A stretch of DNA of 64,000 bases from RYN-230 sp963837515 (GTDB taxonomy: Bacteria; Actinomycetota; Actinomycetes; Streptosporangiales; Streptosporangiaceae), in NCBI GenBank assembly GCA_963837515.1, contig CAWINT010000002.1, forward strand, positions 558,001 to 622,000, given 5' to 3'. Made by a program: the position numbers and the translations under genes. The notes under the pieces are model-generated. The model saw nothing but the letters and a program-made list of their open reading frames with translations, was not told the DNA's origin and made no database searches. Shown here in pieces: positions 1-8,069 of this stretch; position 1 is the stretch's first letter, and each line of letters opens with the position of its first letter.

Positions 1-2
1 CG

Positions 3-311
3 CTCACGTACGTGTACCGCGACTCCACCGCCGTGCTGGGGCCGCTGGCCGCGTACGTGGAGCCGCACTGCTACGACCTCTGCGCCGCGCACGCCGACCG
101 GCTGACCGCGCCGCGCGGCTGGGAGGTCGTCCGGCTGCCGGTGGACCCCGTGGTGCCGGAGGCTGATGACCTCGAAGCGCTGGCCAACGCGGTCCGCGAG
201 GCCGCCCTGCCGCCGCCGGGGGAGCCCGTCGGCCAGGGTGTCGAAGTGAGCCGGCGTGGCCACCTGCGGGTGCTGCGTTCCGCCCCCGACAGCCGCGATC
301 CGATGAGCTGA
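3..311 (+). CDS. DUF3499 family protein, 3' part (5' end outside window)
   Basis: The frame is open from the first bases of the window (L-T-Y-V-Y-R-D-S-T-A-V-L-G-P-L) and ends at TGA 309-311. The start lies upstream. The conserved stretches YVYRDSTAVLGPLA and AEHADRLTAPRGWEVVRL-type sequence (here AAHADRLTAPRGWEVVRL) are hallmarks of DUF3499, a small actinobacterial family of unknown function often next to phosphomannomutase. The zinc-ribbon-like N terminus usual in this family is not in the window. The last 40 residues are charged and probably flexible. The manB gene follows on the same strand after about 290 bp, as in related genomes. Family assignment is confident; no function can be assigned. 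Confidence 0.8.
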   Translation, partial: LTYVYRDSTAVLGPLAAYVEPHCYDLCAAHADRLTAPRGWEVVRLPVDPVVPEADDLEALANAVREAALPPPGEPVGQGVEVSRRGHLRVLRSAPDSRDPMS

Positions 312-322
312 CCCGGCCCGCT

Positions 323-360
323 GAGCCTGGCCGGGCGGTCCGGGCCGGGCCGGTAGGCTC
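323..360 (+). terminator. Possible hairpin terminator after the DUF3499 gene
   Basis: GAGCCT (323-328) can pair with AGGCTC (355-360), with GC-rich pairing possible inside the loop. It begins 12 bases after the stop codon. There is no U-tract, as is usual for G+C-rich actinobacteria, so this is only suggestive. The remaining 361-600 stretch before manB shows no convincing gene. Confidence 0.3.
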
Positions 361-600
361 GGAGGCCGGGTACGGGTGCGGGTCGGCTGCCGGGCGAGGG
401 CACGGGCTCCGCGGGTGTGCCAACTTCCGACAAACCAGCATGCAGCGCGCCGCCGGTCACGGCATTGTCATTGGCGTTGCGTCAGGCCACCCCCGGCGGG
501 CCTGACGCGGCTACCGCCGCACGCCCGCCGCGCGCGCAGCGGCCAGAGAGTGATGAGCCGGCTGGTGGGCTGGCCACCCCGGCAGGAAGGCAGAGCCTCA

Positions 601-1953
601 GTGGGCGACTACGAGAAGATCTTCAAGGCCTACGACGTCCGCGGGATCGTCCCTGATCAACTGGACGAGCAGGTCGCCGAGTCGGTCGGTGCGGCGTTCG
701 CCCGGCTCACCGAGGCCCGCAGCATCGTGACCGTGCATGACATGCGCACGTCCTCGCCGCCCCTGGCCGAGGCGTTCGGCCGGGGTGCGGCCAGCCAGGG
801 CGCCGGCGTCATCGAGGGCGGCCTCGGCTCCACGGACATGCTCTACTACGCCAGCGGCAGCCTCGGCGTGCCCGGCGCGATGATCACCGCCAGCCACAAC
901 CCGGCCAAGTACAACGGGATCAAGATGTGCCGCTCCGGCGCCCGGCCGGTCGGCGCGGACACCGGGCTCACCGAGATCCGCGACCTGGCCGCGGCCGGCC
1001 TGGCCCCGCAGGGCACTCCCGGGGTCATCAGCCACCGTGACCTGCTCAGCGGCTATGCACAGCACCTCAAGACGCTGGTCGATCTGTCGGCCATCCGGCC
1101 GCTCACCGTGGTCGTGGACGCGGGCAACGGGATGGCCGGGCATACCGTGCCCCAGGTCTTCGAGGGGCTGCCTATCACCCTCGTGCCGCTGTTCTTCGAC
1201 CTGGACGGGACGTTCCCCAACCACGAGGCGAACCCGATCGACCCGGAGAACCTGCGGGACCTGCAGCGGGCGGTCCTCAGCACGGGCGCCGACATCGGCC
1301 TCGCCTTCGACGGGGACGCGGACCGCTGCTTCGTCATCGACGAGCGTGGGCGCATCGTCTCCCCTTCGGTGCTCACTGGGCTCATCGCGGCCCGCGAACT
1401 GGCCCGCGAGCCCGGCGCCACCGTGATCCACAACCTGATCACCTCGCGCGCGGTCCCGGAGATCATCACCGAGCACGGCGGCGTGCCGGTGCGCACCCGC
1501 GTCGGGCACTCGTTCATCAAGGCGCGGATGGCCGAGACCGGCGCCGTGTTCGGCGGCGAGCACTCCGGGCATTTCTACTTCCGCGACTTCTGGTTCGCCG
1601 ACTCCGGCATGCTCGCCGGGTTGCACGTGCTGGCCGCCCTCGGCACCCAGGACGCGCCGCTGTCCGCGCTGCTGGCGGCCTATGCGCGGTACGTCGCGTC
1701 GGGGGAGATCAACAGCGAGGTTGCCGATCAGGCGGGCACCACCGCCCGGGTCCGGGCCGAATTCGCCGGGCGGCCCGGGGTCAGCGCCGACGACCTCGAC
1801 GGCCTGACCATCAGCAGCCAGGATTGGTGGTTCAACCTGCGCCCGTCGAACACCGAACCGCTGCTGCGCCTCAACGCCGAGGCCGCGGACGAGGGCACTA
1901 TGCTCAGGCTGCGCGACGAGGTGCTGGGCATGGTCCGCGGTCAGCCGGGCTGA
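601..1953 (+). CDS. manB: Phosphomannomutase/phosphoglucomutase
   Basis: Alpha-D-phosphohexomutase of 450 aa that interconverts hexose 6-phosphates and 1-phosphates and supplies mannose-1-phosphate for GDP-mannose (glycolipids, glycoproteins). All signature loops are visible: the FKAYDVRG N terminus, the phosphoserine loop TASHNP with Ser98, the Mg2+ loop DGDADR (residues 237-242), the sugar-binding loop GEHSGHF and the phosphate-binding RPSNTEP near the C terminus. I chose GTG 601 because it puts the conserved KIFKAYDVRG motif at the usual distance from the start and gives the family's normal length; the frame stays open upstream to 376 but that part looks non-coding. The Trm112-like gene and a PGI/PMI isomerase follow, so the neighbourhood concerns mannose phosphate supply. 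Confidence 0.93.
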   Translation: MGDYEKIFKAYDVRGIVPDQLDEQVAESVGAAFARLTEARSIVTVHDMRTSSPPLAEAFGRGAASQGAGVIEGGLGSTDMLYYASGSLGVPGAMITASHNPAKYNGIKMCRSGARPVGADTGLTEIRDLAAAGLAPQGTPGVISHRDLLSGYAQHLKTLVDLSAIRPLTVVVDAGNGMAGHTVPQVFEGLPITLVPLFFDLDGTFPNHEANPIDPENLRDLQRAVLSTGADIGLAFDGDADRCFVIDERGRIVSPSVLTGLIAARELAREPGATVIHNLITSRAVPEIITEHGGVPVRTRVGHSFIKARMAETGAVFGGEHSGHFYFRDFWFADSGMLAGLHVLAALGTQDAPLSALLAAYARYVASGEINSEVADQAGTTARVRAEFAGRPGVSADDLDGLTISSQDWWFNLRPSNTEPLLRLNAEAADEGTMLRLRDEVLGMVRGQPG

Positions 1954-2026
1954 CCGGCCAGGCGGGGCCGGCCCGGTCGCCGGGCGCGCGGTGAGGTCCT
2001 GACAACCGCACACCGGGAGAACCCCC

Positions 2027-2212
2027 TTGAAGATCGACGACTGGCTGCTCGACATCCTGGCCTGCCCGCAGTGCCACGCGCCGCTGCGGCCTGACGAGGC
2101 CGCGAGCGAACTCGTCTGCACGGGCGAGCACTGCGGCCTGGCCTACCCGGTCCGCGACGACATCCCGGTGCTGCTGGTGGATGAGGCCCGGCGGCGCGGG
2201 CAGCCTGCGTGA
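2027..2212 (+). CDS. Trm112-like small zinc protein (UPF0434)
   Basis: A 61-residue protein with Cys-Pro-X-Cys (CPQC) near residue 13 and further Cys residues in LVCTGEHCGLAYPVRDDIPVLL, the pattern of the Trm112/YcaR family. Eukaryotic and archaeal Trm112 activates methyltransferases; bacterial actinomycete homologues are thought to act as small partner proteins, but their role is less clear. The start is TTG 2027, preceded by CGGGAG about 7 bases upstream. Its stop overlaps the GTG of the isomerase gene by four bases (GTGA), so the two are probably translationally coupled. Position between manB and the isomerase is conserved in actinomycetes. Confidence 0.87.
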   Translation: MKIDDWLLDILACPQCHAPLRPDEAASELVCTGEHCGLAYPVRDDIPVLLVDEARRRGQPA

Positions 2213-3339
2213 CCCTCCCCGCCGAACAGCGCCTGGACGAACCGGCCGCGCTGGAGGAGGGCGACCCGAGCGGGATGCTCCGCCAGGTGGCCGCAGCGGC
2301 GGCCGACGTGCGGACCGCGCTGCGGGCCACTCAGGAGACCGACCTGAGCGCGGTTATCTCGGCCGGGCGGCCCCGGGCGGTGGTGGCCTGCGGGATGGGC
2401 GGCTCGGGGATGGCCGGCGAGGTGCTGGCCGCGGTGTGCGGCACCCGGTGCGCCACCCAGGTCATCGCCCAGCACGACTATCAGCTGCCCGGCTGGGTGG
2501 GCGCGGCCGACCTGGTTCTCGCCGTATCGAGTTCGGGTGCGGCCGAGGAGACGCTGGCGGTGGCGGCCGAGGCAGTGCGGCGCGGCTGCCCGCTGGCGGC
2601 GGCCGGCGACCCCGGCTCTCCGCTGGCGGTGCTGGCCGAGCGGGCCCGGGCGCCGTTCATCCCCATCCAGCGGGCCGGCCGGCTGCGGGCCAGCCTGTGG
2701 GGCCTGTCCGTACCGTTGCTGGTGATCGCGGAACGGCTTGGTCTGGTCACGGTCACCGCGGAGGGGTACGAGGCGGTCGCCACCACCCTGGAGCGGGTGT
2801 CGCACCTGTGCCGCCCGGACAGCGAGTCGTTCGTCAACCCGGCCAAGTCCCTGGCCTTGGACCTGGCCGGCGTGCTGCCGATGATCTGGGGGAGCTCCCC
2901 GCTGGCCGGGGTGGCCGCCAGCCGGTTCGCCGGCCAGCTCAACGAGGACGCGAAATACCCGGCGGTGCACGGAATGCTTCCTGAGGTCAACCACAACCAG
3001 GTGGTGACGTTCGACGGGCCGTTCGCGCCGTGGCCGGCTAGCGGCCCGGTGAACTACGCCGAGGAACAGCCACGGCCTGCGGTGCCGTTGCGCCTGGTCA
3101 TCCTGGCCGACAGCCAGGAGCACCCTCAGGTGGCCCGCAGGCGCGCGGCGTCGGCGGAGCTGGCCGTGCAGCGCGGCATCGAGGTGACCGAGCTCACCGC
3201 CGAGGGGGAACGGCCGCTGGAACGGCTGGCCAGCCTGGTGCAGCTGACCGACTACGCCGCCGTCTACCTCGGCATCGCCTGCGGCCTGGACCCGGGTCCG
3301 GTGGCTGTGATCGGCGACCTCAAGGAGAGGATCGCGTAA
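2209..3339 (+). CDS. Bifunctional phosphoglucose/phosphomannose isomerase family (SIS domain)
   Basis: A 376-aa protein with two SIS sugar-isomerase halves. It has the glycine-rich CGMGGSGMAGEV (about residues 62-73) and AVSSSGAAEET phosphate-binding loops. LNEDAKYPA and EVNHNQ match the positions of the catalytic Glu and His known from archaeal PGI/PMI enzymes of this family. It should interconvert glucose-6-P or mannose-6-P with fructose-6-P. With manB upstream it would feed mannose-1-P synthesis. The GTG start overlaps the preceding stop. The downstream transporter gene starts on the base after its TAA, with AAGGAGAGG inside the end of this gene as ribosome binding site. Which sugar is preferred cannot be read from sequence. 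Confidence 0.85.
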   Translation: MTLPAEQRLDEPAALEEGDPSGMLRQVAAAAADVRTALRATQETDLSAVISAGRPRAVVACGMGGSGMAGEVLAAVCGTRCATQVIAQHDYQLPGWVGAADLVLAVSSSGAAEETLAVAAEAVRRGCPLAAAGDPGSPLAVLAERARAPFIPIQRAGRLRASLWGLSVPLLVIAERLGLVTVTAEGYEAVATTLERVSHLCRPDSESFVNPAKSLALDLAGVLPMIWGSSPLAGVAASRFAGQLNEDAKYPAVHGMLPEVNHNQVVTFDGPFAPWPASGPVNYAEEQPRPAVPLRLVILADSQEHPQVARRRAASAELAVQRGIEVTELTAEGERPLERLASLVQLTDYAAVYLGIACGLDPGPVAVIGDLKERIA

Positions 3340-4524
3340 GTGTCGCGGGCCGAGGCCAAGCCCGCTGGAACGGGCCACCAGGAAGGCGGGCTGCGCGCCG
3401 TGCTGGCCGCGCTGGGCGCGAACCTGGGGATCGCGGCCACCAAACTGGTCGCGTTCGTGCTCACCGGCTCGACGTCCATGCTGGCCGAGTCGGCGCACTC
3501 CCTGGCGGACAGCGGCAACCAGGCGCTGCTGCTGATCGGCCGCCACCGGGCCCGGCGGGCGCAGACCGAGGAACACCCGTTCGGGTTCGGCCGGGAACGG
3601 TATTTCTACGCCTTCGTGGTCGCGGTGGTGCTGTTCACCGTGGGCGCGGTGTTCTCGCTGTACGAAGGCATCCACAAGATCCTCAGCCCGGAGAAGATCC
3701 AGTCTCCGGCGGTGGCCTTCGTCGTGCTCGGCATCGCGATCTGCCTGGAGAGCTTCTCGCTGCGCACCGCGGTGCGCGAAAGCAGGGAGGCCCGCGGCCA
3801 GAACAACTGGGCCGCCTTCATCCGCCGGGCCAAGGCGCCGGAACTGCCTGCCATCCTGCTGGAGGACGTGGCCGCGCTGGCCGGGCTGGTGTTCGCCACG
3901 GCGGGGGTGACGCTGGCCGCGGTCACCGGGAACGGCGCGTGGGACGGCGCCGGGTCGGTCGCCATCGGGGTGCTGCTCGGCTGCGTCGCCGCCGTGCTGG
4001 CGGTGGAGATGAAAAGCCTGCTGATCGGCGAATCGGCCAGCGCCGAGACGGAGCGGGCCATTGTGGCCGCGCTGGAGGACGGCCCCGAGGTGAACTGCGT
4101 CATCCACCTGCGGACGCTGCACATGGGCCCGGAGAGCCTGCTGGTCGCGGCCAAGATCGCGATCAGCGGCGCGGACAGCGCCGCGCTCGTGGCGGCCGGC
4201 ATCGACGCGGCCGAACGCCGGGTCCGTCGCGCCGTCCCCATTGCCGAGATCATCTACCTCGAGCCGGACATCTACCGCGCCTCGCGGGCGGACGCCACCG
4301 ACCCGGCGATCCGTGCCGTCCGCCGCCGCCCCCGCCGCTGCGCCGGCCCCGGGCTGGGGCGGCTGGCCTGCCCCGGGCTGGGGCGGCTGGCCTGCGCGGT
4401 GCTCCATGGTTTGCCGAGTTGCTGCTTGGGTGTTGCTGCCAAGCTGGCGCCTTTATGTGGCCAGAACGCCGGCCGCTGGCCACTCCGCGGCTATGTGGTG
4501 AGTTGGTGGCTCTATTTGGTCTGA
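3340..4524 (+). CDS. ZnT9-type cation diffusion facilitator transporter with aberrant C terminus
   Basis: Membrane transporter of the CDF superfamily, probably exporting divalent metal. TM2 carries HSLAD (the HxxxD metal site) in SAHSLADSGNQ, followed by HPFGFGRERYFYA. TM5 carries LLEDVAALAG instead of a second HxxxD, the arrangement of the SLC30A9/ZnT9 subgroup. The cytoplasmic C-terminal domain runs to EIIYLEPDIYRA at about residue 312. The last 80 residues do not look like CDF sequence: Arg-, Cys- and Pro-rich, containing an exact 24-bp tandem duplication (PGLGRLAC twice) and a hydrophobic end. They look like read-through past a lost stop codon. GTG 3340 directly abuts the upstream stop, so the gene is co-transcribed with the isomerase. 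Confidence 0.85.
   Translation: MSRAEAKPAGTGHQEGGLRAVLAALGANLGIAATKLVAFVLTGSTSMLAESAHSLADSGNQALLLIGRHRARRAQTEEHPFGFGRERYFYAFVVAVVLFTVGAVFSLYEGIHKILSPEKIQSPAVAFVVLGIAICLESFSLRTAVRESREARGQNNWAAFIRRAKAPELPAILLEDVAALAGLVFATAGVTLAAVTGNGAWDGAGSVAIGVLLGCVAAVLAVEMKSLLIGESASAETERAIVAALEDGPEVNCVIHLRTLHMGPESLLVAAKIAISGADSAALVAAGIDAAERRVRRAVPIAEIIYLEPDIYRASRADATDPAIRAVRRRPRRCAGPGLGRLACPGLGRLACAVLHGLPSCCLGVAAKLAPLCGQNAGRWPLRGYVVSWWLYLV
4347..4394 (+). repeat. 24-bp exact tandem duplication in the CDF gene tail
   Basis: The unit CCCCGGGCTGGGGCGGCTGG plus CCTG occurs twice in direct succession (4347-4370, 4371-4394). It is in frame and encodes PGLGRLAC twice in the non-conserved C-terminal extension of the transporter. 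Confidence 0.9.
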
Positions 4525-4563
4525 ACCCACCGCACAACGCGGGTGACATGGCTTGAGTGGCGG

Positions 4564-5187
4564 TCATGGGAGTTGTGGGTCCCGGCTCACCGCGGCAGCG
4601 CGGCGTGGCTGGTGCCTGCCCAGCAGCCGGAGGGCCCGCTCCTGCTCGAAGTCCAGGGCCCGGCCCGGCGTGGCCGGGATCCGTCCCAGTTGCCGGGCCA
4701 GCCCCGCGACCTGGGCGCGGACGGTGGGCTCGGCGAGCACCCGGATACCGAACGACAGTTCGGCCGGGCTCACGTCCAGCCGCCGCTCCAGGTCCAGGGC
4801 CAGTGCCGCGACGGCAAGATCGTCCGCATCGAACTGCCGGTGCGCTGGGCCGTGCGTGGCCCGGCGCCGGGTGACGGGCGGCCGAGCCGCGGAGCCCACG
4901 CTGCCCGTGGCCGCGCGCGGCCCGGGCCGGCCCGTCACCGCGCGCTCATCCGGTGTGCCCCCCGGCGCGGGCCTGCCCGGCCGGCCGGCCTGCGTGCTGG
5001 TGCCGCCCGGCGGGGCCGGCCCGGGAGAAGGACGCGGGCCGGCGGCCTGGGCACCGCGGAGGACATCCGGGCGGATCGTCGGCCCAGGCCCCGGCTCGCG
5101 GGCGGCGGGCAGCAGGCCAAGCGACTCGCGGTAGCGCAGCATCCGGGGCGACAGGCCGAGCCGTTGAGCCGCCTCCGAGATCCGCAT
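4564..5187 (-). CDS. MerR-family transcriptional regulator with a long insert after the recognition helices
   Basis: The N-terminal 30 residues (RISEAAQRLGLSPRMLRYRE, then SLGLLPAAR) are a MerR helix-turn-helix. The part from about residue 117 (HRQFDADDLAVAALALDLER and DVSPAELSFGIRVLAEP) continues the same domain as in other actinobacterial MerR proteins. Between them lie about 85 residues rich in Pro, Gly, Arg, Ala and Thr that replace the short wing loop. The protein is 207 aa against roughly 110-130 for comparable short regulators. No cysteine-based metal site is seen. It is divergent from ahcY with about 150 bp between the starts, so self-regulation or control of ahcY is plausible. The insert either forms a disordered loop or makes the protein non-functional. 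Confidence 0.72.
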   Translation of the reverse strand: MRISEAAQRLGLSPRMLRYRESLGLLPAAREPGPGPTIRPDVLRGAQAAGPRPSPGPAPPGGTSTQAGRPGRPAPGGTPDERAVTGRPGPRAATGSVGSAARPPVTRRRATHGPAHRQFDADDLAVAALALDLERRLDVSPAELSFGIRVLAEPTVRAQVAGLARQLGRIPATPGRALDFEQERALRLLGRHQPRRAAAVSRDPQLP

Positions 5188-5202
5188 CTGACGAATCTAA
5201 CA

Positions 5203-5217
5203 TTCTTTTGTCAAGAA
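5203..5217. promoter_or_regulatory. Inverted repeat in the merR-ahcY intergenic region
   Basis: TTCTT (5203-5207) and AAGAA (5213-5217) form perfect arms around TTGTC. The site lies 16 bases upstream of the merR start in an A+T-rich patch that stands out here, and contains TTGACA on the minus strand. It could be a MerR operator overlapping a -35 element. The spacing to a -10 is not convincing. Confidence 0.35.
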
Positions 5218-5335
5218 CGCCGCCCAGAGCGTGCGCCCCCGGACGCGAGTGGCATACGGTGGTCGTCGTGCCCGGCCCGCAGCAGGCCAGCGACCATCGG
5301 CCGGGCCGGCCGACACCACCCAGCCGAGGAGTGAC

Positions 5336-6781
5336 ATGCCCGCCGAATCCCTGCCGTTCAAGGTCGCCGACCTCTCGCTCGCGGACTTCGGGCGCAAAGA
5401 GATCCGCCTGGCGGAGCACGAGATGCCGGGCCTCATGGCCGTGCGGGAGGAGTACGCGGCCGCGCAGCCGCTGCGCGGTGCCCGGGTCACCGGCTCCCTG
5501 CACATGACGATCCAGACCGCGGTCCTGATCGAGACCCTGGCCGCGCTGGGCGCCCAGGTCCGGTGGGCCAGCTGCAACATTTTCTCCACCCAGGACCACG
5601 CGGCCGCGGCGATCGCGGTTGGGCCCGGCGGGACTCCCGAGGACCCCAAGGGCATCCCGGTGTTCGCCTGGAAGGGCGAGACCCTGGAGGAGTACTGGTG
5701 GTGCACGGAGCAGGCGCTGACCTGGCCGGGCGAGAGCGGCCCGAACATGATCCTGGATGACGGCGGTGACGCCACCCTGCTCGTGCACAAGGGCGCCGAG
5801 TACGAGAGGGCCGGCGCTGTCCCGTCCGCGGCCGGGGATGATGCGGAGGAGTGGAAGGTCGTCCTGGACGTGCTGCGCCGGTCCCTGGCCGAGCAGGGCG
5901 ACCGGTTCACGGTCATGGTGGAGGGGATCCGCGGGGTGACCGAGGAGACCACCACCGGCGTGCACCGGCTGTATGAGATGGCCAGGGACGGCACGCTGGC
6001 GTTCCCGGCGATCAACGTGAACGACTCGGTGACCAAGTCCAAGTTCGACAACGTGTACGGTTGCCGTCACTCGCTCATCGACGGCATCAAGCGGGCCACC
6101 GACGTGCTGATCGGCGGCAAGGTCGCGGTCGTCTGCGGTTACGGCGACGTGGGCAAGGGCTGCGCGCAGTCGCTGCGCGGCCAGGGCGCCCGGGTCATCG
6201 TCACCGAGATCGACCCCATCTGCGCGCTGCAGGCGGCCATGGACGGCTACCAGGTGGCCCGGCTCGACGACGTGGCCGCCTCGGCGGACATCTTCGTCAG
6301 CGCCACCGGCAACCGTAACGTCATCACGGCCGGGCAGATGAGCCGGATGAAGCACCAGGCGATCGTCGGCAACATCGGTCATTTCGACAACGAGATCGAC
6401 ATGGCCGGGCTGGCCCGGATCCCCGGCATCCGCCGGATCACGATCAAGCCCCAGGTGGACGAGTGGCAGTTCCGCGACGGCCACGCGATCATCGTGCTGT
6501 CCGAGGGGCGGCTGCTCAACCTGGGCAACGCCACCGGCCACCCGAGCTTCGTGATGTCCAACTCGTTCACCAACCAGGTGATCGCCCAGATCGAGCTGTT
6601 CACCAAGGCCGGGGAGTACCCGGTCGGGGTGCACACGCTGCCCAAGCACCTGGACGAGAAGGTGGCCCGGCTGCACCTGGACGCGCTCGGGGTGCGGCTG
6701 ACCGAGCTGAGCAAGGAGCAGGCCGGCTACATCGGCGTCCCGGTGGAGGGCCCGTACAAGCCGGACCACTACCGCTACTGA
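5336..6781 (+). CDS. ahcY: Adenosylhomocysteinase (S-adenosyl-L-homocysteine hydrolase)
   Basis: Reversibly splits S-adenosylhomocysteine to adenosine and homocysteine, relieving product inhibition of methyltransferases. The 481-aa protein is the long bacterial form. Catalytic features are intact: LHMT with His56, LDDGGDAT, EETTTGVH, and TKSKFDN with Lys234, Asp238 and Asn239 (equivalent to human Lys186, Asp190, Asn191). The NAD fold GYGDVGKGCA and NIGHFDNEID are present, as is the C-terminal PDHYRY that completes the NAD site of the neighbouring subunit. ATG 5336 was chosen over the longer open frame because GAGGAG sits 5-10 bases upstream and MPAESLPFKVADLSLA is the typical start. A second homologue follows 16 bp downstream. 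Confidence 0.95.
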   Translation: MPAESLPFKVADLSLADFGRKEIRLAEHEMPGLMAVREEYAAAQPLRGARVTGSLHMTIQTAVLIETLAALGAQVRWASCNIFSTQDHAAAAIAVGPGGTPEDPKGIPVFAWKGETLEEYWWCTEQALTWPGESGPNMILDDGGDATLLVHKGAEYERAGAVPSAAGDDAEEWKVVLDVLRRSLAEQGDRFTVMVEGIRGVTEETTTGVHRLYEMARDGTLAFPAINVNDSVTKSKFDNVYGCRHSLIDGIKRATDVLIGGKVAVVCGYGDVGKGCAQSLRGQGARVIVTEIDPICALQAAMDGYQVARLDDVAASADIFVSATGNRNVITAGQMSRMKHQAIVGNIGHFDNEIDMAGLARIPGIRRITIKPQVDEWQFRDGHAIIVLSEGRLLNLGNATGHPSFVMSNSFTNQVIAQIELFTKAGEYPVGVHTLPKHLDEKVARLHLDALGVRLTELSKEQAGYIGVPVEGPYKPDHYRY

Positions 6782-6797
6782 CCGTGCGGGTGACCCG

Positions 6798-8069
6798 ATG
6801 AGCGAGCGGCCCGGCCCGGCCCCCGGCGACATCGCCGAGCCCGGGCTGGCCGCCGCCGGGCTCGCCCGGATCGGCTGGGCGGAGCGGTCCATGCCGGTGC
6901 TGCGCGGTATCACCGCGCGGTTCGCCGCGCAGCGGCCGCTGGCTGGCCGGCGGGTGGCCGCCTGCCTGCACGTGACCGCGGAGACCGCGGTCCTGGTCCG
7001 GGTGCTGCGGGCGGGCGGCGCGGAGGTGTTCCTGGCCGCGTCGAACCCGCTGTCCACCCAGGATGACATCGCGGCCGCGCTGCAGGCCAGCGGGGCGGCG
7101 GTGGTGTACGCCCGGGCCGGCGCCGACCGCACCGGGTACGCGGAACACATCCAGCGGGTCCTCGATGCCGGGCCGGACCTGGTCACCGACGACGGCGGCG
7201 ACCTGGTGGAGGCCCTGCACGAGCAGCGGCCCGACCTGCTGGGCAAAGTGGCCGGCGGGGTCGAGTCCACCACGGCGGGGGTGATCCGGCTGCGCCGGAT
7301 GGCCAGCGAGGGAACGCTGGCGTTCCCGGTGGCCGCGGCCGACGCGACCGGCACCCGGCTGATGCTGGAGAGCATGCACGGCACCGGCCAGTCCACCCTG
7401 GACGGCATCCTGCGGGCCACCAACATGCTGCTGGCCGGGCGGACCGTGGTCGTCGCCGGGTACGGCTGGTGCGGTCGCGGCATCGCGCAGCGGGCCCGTG
7501 GCCTGGGCGCCCAGGTGATCGTCACCGAAGTGAGCCCGGTCCGGGCCCTCGACGCGATGATGCAGGGGTACCGGGTGCTGCCGATGGCCGCCGCGGCGCC
7601 GCTCGGTGAGCTGTTCATCACCGCGACCGGTGCCCGCGACGTGATCACCGCCGCGCACCTGGCCGTCATGCGGGACGGTGCCATCCTGGCCAACGCCGGC
7701 CACTTCGATGTGGAGATCGACGTGCAGGCACTGGCGGACCTGGCCGTCGCCGTGGAGCGCGACGCGGCGCCGCACGCCGACGAGTACCTGCTCGCCGATG
7801 GGCGCCGACTGCTGCTGCTGGCCGAGGGCCGGATCGTCAACCTGGTCGCGGCGGAGGGCAACCCGGCCGCGGTGATGGACGTGACCTTCGCCGGGCAGGC
7901 CCTGGTCCTCGCCTGGCTGGCCCGCGACCACGCCGGGCTGCTGCCCGGCGTCCACCGGGTGCCGGGCGACATCGAGGACGAGGTGGCCCGGCTGGCGCTG
8001 GCCGCCACCGGCACCGAGATCGACGAGCTCACCCGGGCCCAGCGGGACTACCTCGACGCCTGGCAGTAG
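6798..8069 (+). CDS. Diverged adenosylhomocysteinase paralogue
   Basis: A 423-aa protein homologous to AhcY along its whole length, of the short type without the insertion and without the C-terminal PDHYRY tail. Retained: CLHVTAETAVLV with His58, TDDGGDL, the NAD loop GYGWCGRG and NAGHFDVEID. Changed: where AhcY has TKSKFDN this protein has TRLMLES, so the catalytic Lys/Asp/Asn trio becomes Arg187/Glu191/Ser192. It lies directly behind ahcY, separated by 16 bp, and is very likely co-transcribed. It may use another S-nucleosyl substrate, act as a regulatory NAD- or nucleoside-binding subunit of AhcY, or be a decaying duplicate; the intact reading frame argues against simple decay. Its 3' end overlaps the 3' end of the converging membrane gene by 22 bases. 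Confidence 0.85.
   Translation: MSERPGPAPGDIAEPGLAAAGLARIGWAERSMPVLRGITARFAAQRPLAGRRVAACLHVTAETAVLVRVLRAGGAEVFLAASNPLSTQDDIAAALQASGAAVVYARAGADRTGYAEHIQRVLDAGPDLVTDDGGDLVEALHEQRPDLLGKVAGGVESTTAGVIRLRRMASEGTLAFPVAAADATGTRLMLESMHGTGQSTLDGILRATNMLLAGRTVVVAGYGWCGRGIAQRARGLGAQVIVTEVSPVRALDAMMQGYRVLPMAAAAPLGELFITATGARDVITAAHLAVMRDGAILANAGHFDVEIDVQALADLAVAVERDAAPHADEYLLADGRRLLLLAEGRIVNLVAAEGNPAAVMDVTFAGQALVLAWLARDHAGLLPGVHRVPGDIEDEVARLALAATGTEIDELTRAQRDYLDAWQ

Noticed and set aside
2143..4407. A 754-codon minus-strand open frame over the isomerase and CDF genes
   Set aside because: Antisense shadow rich in His, Gln, Gly and Arg without motifs; the sense genes are conserved.
5218..5335. SAH riboswitch in the ahcY leader
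   Set aside because: The gap has a weak TGGTCG/CGACCA stem, but I cannot find the conserved core expected of that riboswitch; CCGAGGAG is simply the ribosome binding site.
4946..8032. A 1028-codon minus-strand open frame over ahcY and its paralogue
   Set aside because: Composition is Ser/Arg/Ala-rich with no domain, and the plus strand holds two clear enzymes.
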